Origin: Mycobacterium sp.
GTDB taxonomy: Bacteria; Actinomycetota; Actinomycetes; Mycobacteriales; Mycobacteriaceae
Assembly: GCA_020438915.1 (NCBI GenBank)
Contig: JAGQTR010000154.1
Location: forward strand, 1 to 5,179
Direction: 5' to 3'
DNA length: 5,179 nucleotides
Below, piece after piece: positions 1 to 4,294 of the stretch. The notes under the pieces are model-generated. The model was given only the letters and a program-made list of their open reading frames with translations. It had not been told where the DNA came from and did no database searches. The stretch's first letter is position 1; each line of letters begins with the position of its first letter. The translations under genes were made by a program, and so were the position numbers.

Positions 1-562
1 CGACCGCGACATCCGCGCCGAGATCCAGGCCGGAAGGCTCGGTGTCGATCCTTTCGATGACGACCTGATCCAGCCGTCCAGCGTCGACGTGCGACTCGAC
101 AACCTCTTCCGGGTCTTCAACAACACCCGCTACACCCATATCGATCCCGCCGAGCGCCAGGACGACCTGACTACGCTTGTCGAGCCCAAGGTGGAGGAGC
201 CGTTCGTGCTGCATCCCGGCGAGTTCGTGCTCGGCGCGACTCTGGAACGCTGCACGTTGCCCGACGATCTGGCCGGGAGGTTGGAAGGCAAGTCCTCGCT
301 GGGCAGGCTCGGGCTGCTGACCCACTCGACGGCCGGGTTCATCGATCCAGGGTTTTCCGGGCACATCACCCTCGAACTGTCCAACGTCGCGAACCTGCCG
401 ATCACGCTGTGGCCCGGCATGAAGATCGGCCAGCTCTGCCTACTGCGTCTGACCAGTCCCGCCGAGCATCCCTACGGAAGCTCCAAGGCCGGCAGCAAGT
501 ACCAGGGTCAGCGCGGTCCCACTCCGTCGCGCTCCTACCAGAACTTCCTCAGGTCCCGCTGA
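1..562 (+). CDS. dcd: dCTP deaminase, bifunctional dCTP deaminase/dUTPase type (5' end missing)
   Basis: This cytoplasmic enzyme of pyrimidine deoxynucleotide synthesis deaminates dCTP. Mycobacterial members also hydrolyse the dUTP formed, giving dUMP for thymidylate synthesis and keeping dUTP low. The frame is open from base 2 (DRDIRAEIQAGRLG) to TGA at 560-562, giving 186 codons. The M. tuberculosis protein has 190 residues, so about four (MLLS-like) lie upstream. In that numbering the core motif GKSSLGRLG carries Ser102 and Arg106. It is followed by THSTAGFIDPGFSGH with Ala115, then ITLELSN with Glu129, the general base of the family. The C-terminal lid GSKYQGQRGPTPSRSYQNF, which closes over the triphosphate, is present. 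The GTG at 89 is an internal valine codon, not the start, because conserved sequence continues upstream of it. Nothing looks broken. The family assignment is certain; bifunctionality is inferred from similarity to the mycobacterial enzyme. Confidence 0.97.
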   Translation, partial: DRDIRAEIQAGRLGVDPFDDDLIQPSSVDVRLDNLFRVFNNTRYTHIDPAERQDDLTTLVEPKVEEPFVLHPGEFVLGATLERCTLPDDLAGRLEGKSSLGRLGLLTHSTAGFIDPGFSGHITLELSNVANLPITLWPGMKIGQLCLLRLTSPAEHPYGSSKAGSKYQGQRGPTPSRSYQNFLRSR

Positions 563-588
563 GGCGGACGCCTATGCTCTGCGGGACC
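552..588 (+). terminator. Hairpin across the dcd stop codon, possible weak terminator or attenuator
   Basis: GGTCCCGC (552-559) is perfectly complementary to GCGGGACC (581-588), an 8-bp GC-rich stem. Inside the loop, AGGC (563 region) and GCCT form a further 4-bp stem. The left arm contains the last dcd codons and the stop lies at the edge of the loop. The 3' arm is followed only by GTTTA, so there is no proper U-tract. It could end or weaken dcd transcripts, protect the 3' end, or affect read-through into amt, whose ribosome binding site begins five bases later. Inverted repeats of this length arise by chance several times in 5 kb of GC-rich DNA, so the position is suggestive rather than proof. 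Confidence 0.4.
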
Positions 589-592
589 GTTT

Positions 593-598
593 AGGGGG
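593..598 (+). promoter_or_regulatory. Ribosome binding site deciding the TTG start of amt
   Basis: AGGGGG lies six bases before the TTG at 605. No ATG or GTG exists in this frame between the in-frame TGA at 560-562 and position 605. The site and the typical Amt N-terminal helix that follows both support the TTG start. Confidence 0.7.
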
Positions 599-604
599 CC
601 CGAA

Positions 605-1906
605 TTGCCACAGATCGATCCTGCCGCAACTGCCTGGCTGCTGGCGAGCACCGCGCTCGTGCTGCTGATGACTCCCGGCCTGGCCATCTTCTACGGAGGC
701 ATGGTCCGCGCCACCGGCGTGCTGAACATGATCATGATGAGCTTCATCGCCATCCCGTTGTGCACTGTGGCCTGGCTGTTGGTGGGCTACACCGTGGCGT
801 TCTCCGAGGATGCCGGCGCAGGTCTGATCGGCAACCTGTCGCACCTCGGCATGGTTGGGATCGATCCGACCACCGTGCGCGATTCGATACCTGAACTGCT
901 GTACGTCACCTTCCAACTGAGCTTCGTGATCCTCACCGCCGCCCTGGTCAGTGGGGCGATCGCGGACCGCGCCAAGTTCGCGGCCTGGATGGTGTTCGTC
1001 CCGATCTGGTCGATCGTGGTGTATGCCGCGGTCGCACACTGGGTGTGGGGTCCGGGTGGGTGGCTGGCCGAAATCGGGGTGCTGGATTACGCCGGCGGCC
1101 TGGTCGTCGAGATCGTCTCCGGGGCCTCTGCACTGGCACTGGCACTGGTGCTGGGTCCCCGGATCGGGTTCAAGGCAGACGCCATGCGACCGCACAATCT
1201 GCCGTTCGTGCTCCTGGGAGTGGGACTGCTCTGGTTCGGCTGGTTCGGATTCAATGCCGGTTCCGCGCTGGCCGCCGATGGAACCGCAGCCGCGATTTTT
1301 CTGAACACCCTCGTGGCAGGCTGTCTCGGCATGCTCGGCTGGCTGGCGGTCGAGCAGGTTCGCGACGGGCGACCGACCACCTTCGGGGCCGCCTCGGGTG
1401 TGGTCGCCGGACTGGTCGCGATCACGCCGTCCTGCGGAACTGTGAACCCACTCGGTGCTGCCGTCGTCGGTGTTGCCGCCGGGATCGTCTGCTCCTTCGC
1501 GATCGGCCTGAAGTTCCGGTGGAATTACGACGATTCCCTCGATGTGGTCGGTGTGCATTTCGTCGGTGGTGTCGTCGGTGTGCTGTTGATCGGTTTGCTG
1601 GCCACCGAGGTGATGACGGCGGGGCCCGAGGGCCTGTTCTACGGAGGCGGCTTCCTGCAGCTGGGCAAGCAGCTATTCGCCGCGGTCGTGGTCGCCGTGT
1701 ACGCGTTCGCGGTCTCCTACGCGTTGGCCTGGCTGATCGAACGGATCCTCGGCTTTCGTGTCAGCGCCGAGGACGAAACCGCCGGTGTCGACTTCACTCA
1801 GCACGCGGAAACCGCGTACGCCGAGGGTGTGCACGGACATCTGCCGGCACGGCGCCCAGGAATGTTGGGTCCCGGCGTGCGACCGGTGAACGTCGCCGAA
1901 GACTGA
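605..1906 (+). CDS. amt: Amt/Mep/Rh family ammonium transporter with His-to-Glu pore substitution
   Basis: This integral membrane protein (433 aa) carries ammonium across the cytoplasmic membrane; family members are trimers with about 11 helices per subunit, and the hydrophobic segments here fit that. Seen in the sequence: the N-terminal helix ending PGLAIFYGGMVR; Phe107 in FQLSF (outer Phe gate); Trp148; Asp161 in the Amt signature DYAGG; HNLP at 197-200; FGWFGFNAGS with Phe216 and Ser220; ITPSCG at 273-278; and DVVGVH with His318. The first pore histidine, expected at residue 169 (DFAGGTVVH in E. coli AmtB), is Glu, encoded by GAG at 1109-1111. The cytoplasmic tail keeps the conserved ETAGVDFTQHAETAY-type segment, so PII (GlnK) control is possible, but no glnK or glnD follows. 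It starts at TTG, 42 bp after dcd, and may be co-transcribed with it. I saw no clear GlnR box in the short gap. The symbol is generic; mycobacteria carry several paralogues. Confidence 0.96.
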   Translation: MPQIDPAATAWLLASTALVLLMTPGLAIFYGGMVRATGVLNMIMMSFIAIPLCTVAWLLVGYTVAFSEDAGAGLIGNLSHLGMVGIDPTTVRDSIPELLYVTFQLSFVILTAALVSGAIADRAKFAAWMVFVPIWSIVVYAAVAHWVWGPGGWLAEIGVLDYAGGLVVEIVSGASALALALVLGPRIGFKADAMRPHNLPFVLLGVGLLWFGWFGFNAGSALAADGTAAAIFLNTLVAGCLGMLGWLAVEQVRDGRPTTFGAASGVVAGLVAITPSCGTVNPLGAAVVGVAAGIVCSFAIGLKFRWNYDDSLDVVGVHFVGGVVGVLLIGLLATEVMTAGPEGLFYGGGFLQLGKQLFAAVVVAVYAFAVSYALAWLIERILGFRVSAEDETAGVDFTQHAETAYAEGVHGHLPARRPGMLGPGVRPVNVAED

Positions 1907-1913
1907 CGCCGGG
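1871..1913 (+). terminator. Inverted repeat across the amt stop codon, possible terminator
   Basis: CCCGGCGT (1871-1878) pairs perfectly with ACGCCGGG (1906-1913). A nested 5-bp stem, GCGAC (1879-1883) with GTCGC (1892-1896), lies inside. The amt stop (1904-1906) is at the base of the 3' arm. There is no U-tract. The arrangement resembles the one at the dcd stop, but a perfect 8-bp repeat is not rare in DNA of this composition. Confidence 0.3.
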
Positions 1914-1929
1914 CCGGTGGACCTTCACA

Positions 1930-1942
1930 CCGCCTGAGGCGG
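1930..1942 (+). terminator. Short GC hairpin after amt
   Basis: CCGCC and GGCGG flank a TGA loop, a perfect 5-bp stem 23 bases after the amt stop, with no T-run behind it. It could act with the larger inverted repeat just upstream to end amt transcription, but is weak on its own. Confidence 0.25.
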
Positions 1943-1963
1943 AGTTGTCGGTTCGCGAGTACG

Positions 1964-2067
1964 GTCACTCTCGGGGTCACCCAGCTAACGCTCTCCGGTG
2001 TAACGGCGAAGCTGGTGGGGACGATGAACTATCAAGTCGTCGGCTTTGTCGTGGCTGAATGAGTAAC
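1964..2067 (+). promoter_or_regulatory. Cluster of GTCAC/GTAAC elements, candidate operator for the 591-aa membrane protein gene
   Basis: The 199-bp gap 1907-2105 has no gene. It holds GTCAC at 1964-1968 and 1976-1980, CTAAC at 1985-1989, and GTAAC at 2000-2004 and 2063-2067, all in the same orientation. The first two also form an imperfect dyad (GGTCAC and GTCACC, one mismatch). A mycobacterial -10-like TACGGT (TANNNT) overlaps the first at 1960-1965, but no matching -35 is at normal distance. Tandem GTCAC/GTAAC-type sites have been described for the actinobacterial response regulator MtrA, and GlnR boxes also contain GTnAC, so either could be the reader. That link is inference. Confidence 0.35.
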
Positions 2068-2072
2068 GGCGA
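2000..2072 (+). repeat. 10-bp direct repeat GTAACGGCGA, two copies 63 bp apart
   Basis: Identical copies lie at 2000-2009 and 2063-2072. The start-to-start distance of 63 bp equals six turns of B-DNA, placing both on the same face of the helix, as expected for cooperative or looping protein sites. Only two copies were seen in the window. Confidence 0.5.
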
Positions 2073-2081
2073 CAGATAGTT
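2027..2081 (+). promoter_or_regulatory. Possible leader hairpin upstream of the membrane protein gene
   Basis: AACTATC (2027-2033) pairs with GATAGTT (2075-2081). After a small AA/A internal loop, GTCGTCG (2036-2042) pairs with CGGCGAC (2067-2073), with one G-U pair. The result is about 14 pairs around a 24-base loop. It ends 15 bases before the ribosome binding site, so if transcribed it could influence translation. The second copy of the 10-bp direct repeat forms most of the inner 3' arm. No riboswitch class was recognised. Confidence 0.3.
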
Positions 2082-2096
2082 GTAGCAAACAGATGT

Positions 2097-2101
2097 GGAG
2101 G
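2097..2101 (+). promoter_or_regulatory. Ribosome binding site for the GTG start at 2106
   Basis: GGAGG lies four bases before GTG at 2106. An in-frame ATG at 2130 would skip the first eight residues, which form the first strand of the N-terminal domain (MDIVLGVS). The GTG is therefore preferred. Confidence 0.7.
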
Positions 2102-2105
2102 ATCT

Positions 2106-3881
2106 GTGGACATCGTATTGGGTGTGTCTATGACGCCTACGACGGTCCGCATGGTGCTGGTCGAGGGCGAAAATGCCGATGGTGTGACCGTCGATCATGA
2201 CGTTTTCGAGGTTGCCTCGACGGGTGGTTCAGCAAACGTCGCCGGGCAGGTTGTGTCGGCGGTTCTCGGCACCAGGGAGAGCGCGAGGGCCGGCGGGCAT
2301 CACCTCAAGTCGATCGGTGTCACGTGGAGTGACCACGCCGAAGCGTCCGCACTGCGCGATGCGCTGGCCGGCGACGGTATCGACGACGTCATGCTGGTGG
2401 CGGAGGGCCACGCCGCGGCCTCGTTGGCCCAGGCGGTCGGCCGTGCGGTCGGATACGACACCACCGCCCTGCTGTTCGTCAATCGAGACACCGCGACGCT
2501 TTCTGTGGTGCAGACCGACGACGGGTCGGTGGTCAAGATCCTCAGCCGCACGTTGCACAGTGCGGACGCGATGGCCGTGCTGGCCGAGATGGCCGAGGCT
2601 GTCGCCGCTCAGCAGGTCCCGCCGCAGGGTATTTTCGTGGTCGGTTCCGGCGTCGACATCGGCTCAGTGAAGGCACACCTGGAGCACCTGGTATCCATCC
2701 CGGTCAATGCCCCCGAGGACGCCGAGTTGGCGTTGGCTCGCGGAGCGGCGCTGGCGTCAGCCACCGCGCCCACGTTCGAGGCGACCACGGTCGGGCTCGC
2801 CTATTCCCAGGATCCGGACGGCGTCACGGCGGGGTCGGCGAACGCAGCTCTGGCCGGAGCTGAGACGCAACTGGCGCCTGCGGGTGCCCCACCGATAGAG
2901 GACGTGGTCGACGAGTTCGCCCAAACCCAGTCCCGACCGGTGGAGGAGGAGCGCAAGCCATTCCTGCTTGTCGGCAGCGCGCTGACTTCTGTTTTCGTTA
3001 TCGGCGTTGTGGCGCTGGCCATTTCGTTGGCCGTCAGCATTCGTCCGACCGCCGATCAACGCCCCAGTCCGGCCGAGAACATCATCGTGCCCAGTAGCCA
3101 GGTGCCGGCGCCGGTCCAGGAGGCGCAGCAGCCGGTCGCTCCGCCACCGGCCGAGACCATCAAAGCGCCGATACCGGTCGTTCAGCAAGCTCCGGTACAG
3201 GCGCCACGGACGGTATTCGTAGAGCAGCCCCCCGCCCCTGCCCCTGCCGCGCCGGCTCCCGCGCCGGCCGCACCCGCGCCAGCGCCCGCCCCGGTGGTTG
3301 CGCCTCCGGTGGTCGCACCGCCGGTGGTGGTACCACCACCGGTGATCGTTGCGCCACAACCACAATGGCAGTGGCCGCAGTGGACGCAGTGGACTCCGCC
3401 GGAGGACGACTGGACGTGGACCCCCAACGAATCGGAATCGCCGGACGAGTCCGAAGCGCCGTGGGAACCCCCGTCACAACAGCCGAGCCAGCCGCAGGTG
3501 CCCCAGACCCCGCAGACGCCCCAGACCCCGCAGACGCCCCAGACCCCGCAGGTGCCCCAGACCCCGCAGACCCCCCAGACGCCCCAGGTCCCGCAAACAC
3601 CGCAGGTGCCTCAAGTGCCCCAGCCGTCCAGCGGTTCCAGTTCCAGCGGTTCCAGTTCCAGCGGGTCGGGCTCCAGCGGCTCGCGCTCCAGTTCCGGCGG
3701 TGGCTCCGGTTCGGGCTCCTCGGGCAGCAGTCGCAGCCCGGGGTCCCCCGACTTCGGTCGCGGGTCGGGTGGCTCTGGTAGATCCGGATCCTCAGGCGGG
3801 TCGAGCAGTCCAGGTAGCTCACCCGGCGGTGGCGGCGGTTCCGGAGGCGCAGACTGCTTCCTGATCTTCTGCTCCGGCTAG
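2106..3881 (+). CDS. Mycobacterial membrane-anchored protein: degenerate actin/Hsp70-like domain plus Pro-, Trp- and Ser/Gly-rich tail (DUF7159-type)
   Basis: The function is unknown. The protein has 591 aa; the N-terminus (MDIVLGVSMTPTTVRMVLVEGE) matches a mycobacterial family that I recall as DUF7159. Residues 1-220 follow an actin/Hsp70-like order: a phosphate-1-like strand pair (1-20), a phosphate-2-like hairpin (121-136, ALLFVNRDTATLSVVQ), and an adenosine-motif-like IFVVGSGVDIGSVK (176-189). EDAELALARGAALASA follows, like the DEAVAxGAA end of Hsp70 ATPase domains. The usual Asp and Gly-rich loops are missing, so ATP hydrolysis is doubtful. One transmembrane helix spans about 285-312; EERK just before it predicts the N-terminus inside and the tail outside. 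The tail is Pro/Ala/Val-rich (about 332-420), Trp-rich and acidic (421-453, seven Trp), PQT/PQV triplets (463-507) and Ser/Gly-rich (508-582), and ends GGADCFLIFCSG. Cys584 and Cys589 are the only cysteines. A role at the cell envelope, either as a scaffold or a signalling protein, is inference. Confidence 0.9.
   Translation: MDIVLGVSMTPTTVRMVLVEGENADGVTVDHDVFEVASTGGSANVAGQVVSAVLGTRESARAGGHHLKSIGVTWSDHAEASALRDALAGDGIDDVMLVAEGHAAASLAQAVGRAVGYDTTALLFVNRDTATLSVVQTDDGSVVKILSRTLHSADAMAVLAEMAEAVAAQQVPPQGIFVVGSGVDIGSVKAHLEHLVSIPVNAPEDAELALARGAALASATAPTFEATTVGLAYSQDPDGVTAGSANAALAGAETQLAPAGAPPIEDVVDEFAQTQSRPVEEERKPFLLVGSALTSVFVIGVVALAISLAVSIRPTADQRPSPAENIIVPSSQVPAPVQEAQQPVAPPPAETIKAPIPVVQQAPVQAPRTVFVEQPPAPAPAAPAPAPAAPAPAPAPVVAPPVVAPPVVVPPPVIVAPQPQWQWPQWTQWTPPEDDWTWTPNESESPDESEAPWEPPSQQPSQPQVPQTPQTPQTPQTPQTPQVPQTPQTPQTPQVPQTPQVPQVPQPSSGSSSSGSSSSGSGSSGSRSSSGGGSGSGSSGSSRSPGSPDFGRGSGGSGRSGSSGGSSSPGSSPGGGGGSGGADCFLIFCSG
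3321..3342. repeat. Perfect 22-bp palindrome inside the Pro/Val-rich coding region
   Basis: CCGGTGGTGGT (3321-3331) is followed directly by its exact reverse complement ACCACCACCGG (3332-3342), with no spacer. It encodes part of the PPVVVPPP stretch: valine GTG/GTA codons complement proline CAC-type triplets across the frame. The symmetry may therefore be a by-product of low-complexity coding, but the length is notable and could allow a cruciform or an mRNA hairpin. Confidence 0.8.
3492..3626 (+). repeat. PQT/PQV triplet repeat with an 18-bp tandem DNA unit
   Basis: Fifteen consecutive PQx triplets (residues 463-507) occur: ten PQT, four PQV and a final PQP. At the DNA level, four tandem 18-bp units (CCCCAGACCCCGCAG plus a varying last codon) run over 3501-3572; the first two are identical. 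Proline codons alternate CCC and CCG within the unit, which points to spread by tandem duplication rather than residue-by-residue selection. Copy number is likely to vary between strains without changing the frame. Confidence 0.85.
3627..3686 (+). repeat. 15-bp tandem repeat encoding SSGSS
   Basis: TCCAGCGGTTCCAGT occurs twice exactly (3627-3641, 3642-3656), followed by two degenerate copies to 3686. It opens the Ser/Gly-rich stretch (residues 508-582) and, with the preceding 18-bp array, makes two adjacent in-frame repeat arrays of different unit length. Confidence 0.7.
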
Positions 3882-3957
3882 CATCCGGCGCCTCGGTGGT
3901 CGGGATGGCGTAGCTACTCGCTGAAGGACGACTCAGGCGGGGGCACTGTTTGCGGCG

Positions 3958-3963
3958 TAGCGT
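3958..3963 (+). promoter_or_regulatory. Possible -10 element of a leaderless promoter for the DUF1330-like gene
   Basis: TAGCGT fits the mycobacterial -10 pattern TANNNT and lies seven bases before the ATG at 3971, so transcription would begin at or next to the start codon. No Shine-Dalgarno sequence precedes this ATG, which suits a leaderless transcript, common in mycobacteria. No -35 hexamer is visible. The rest of 3882-3970 shows no gene or convincing terminator. Confidence 0.3.
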
Positions 3964-3970
3964 CGCCACC

Positions 3971-4294
3971 ATGACGGTGTACGCGCTGAACCTGTTCGAT
4001 CTCGCCGACAATGACGAGTACCTGGCCTACTCCAAACGCTCACCTTCCGAAGTCGCCAAACACGGCGGACGTGTTGTCGCTCTGGGGCGGTTCCGCGAAT
4101 CGGCCACCGGTGACATCGAACCGCGCAAGGTAATGATCCTGGTCGAGTGGGACTCCAAGGAGGCCTTCGACAGCTACTGCAACGACCCCGAGCTGACTAG
4201 CCTGCACGGCCACCGGGAGAATGGGACGTCGTCCTACATCTGGCACCTCTTCGATCGCTTGGACGATCTTCGGCCTCTGCTTAAGCTCGAGTGA
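3971..4294 (+). CDS. DUF1330-like small ferredoxin-fold protein
   Basis: This 107-aa protein is probably cytoplasmic; it has no signal peptide or membrane segment. The pattern matches the DUF1330 family, whose members are dimeric alpha+beta barrels related to the EthD/ABM-type fold. It shows the first strand YALNLFDL, helix with DEYLAYSKRSPSEVAKHGG, the central GRVVALGRF, the strand RKVMILVEW, helix SKEAFDSYCNDPEL, and the final strand around SSYIWHLFDRL. The biochemical role of the family is unknown; its relatives include monooxygenases and small-molecule binding proteins. I chose ATG at 3971 because the family's first strand begins there. An in-frame TTG at 3950 with a G-rich stretch (3936-3943) before it would add seven residues (MRRSVAT) and cannot be ruled out. 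Its stop overlaps the start of the P450, so the two are expected to be co-expressed and perhaps act on related substrates. Confidence 0.85.
   Translation: MTVYALNLFDLADNDEYLAYSKRSPSEVAKHGGRVVALGRFRESATGDIEPRKVMILVEWDSKEAFDSYCNDPELTSLHGHRENGTSSYIWHLFDRLDDLRPLLKLE

Noticed and set aside
89..91. GTG as start of dcd
   Set aside because: Conserved dCTP deaminase sequence continues upstream to the window edge, so this is an internal valine codon.
572..1558. Long open frame (328 codons) on the minus strand opposite amt
   Set aside because: It is rich in His, Asp, Gly and Gln with no recognisable motif, as expected for the antisense of a GC-rich membrane protein gene. The + strand Amt motifs account for the region.
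1045..2058. Open frame of 337 codons on the + strand in another frame through amt
   Set aside because: It is Arg-rich with no family pattern and overlaps a certain gene; it is a by-product of high GC at third positions.
1907..2105. tRNA, small RNA gene, riboswitch or short coding sequence in the intergenic stretch
   Set aside because: No cloverleaf, known riboswitch core or short frame with a ribosome binding site was seen. Only the repeat elements and the possible hairpin could be supported.
2130..2132. ATG as start of the 591-aa protein
   Set aside because: It would remove the first strand of the N-terminal domain, and the ribosome binding site at 2097-2101 fits GTG 2106.
3365..3864. Alternative + strand frames over the Pro/Ser tail
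   Set aside because: They arise from the same repeat DNA read out of frame. The main frame is continuous with the N-terminal domain and transmembrane helix.
3160..4011. Minus-strand open frame of 283 codons over the repeat tail
   Set aside because: Low-complexity GC-rich DNA lacks stops in several frames here; the product is Arg/Ser-rich noise.
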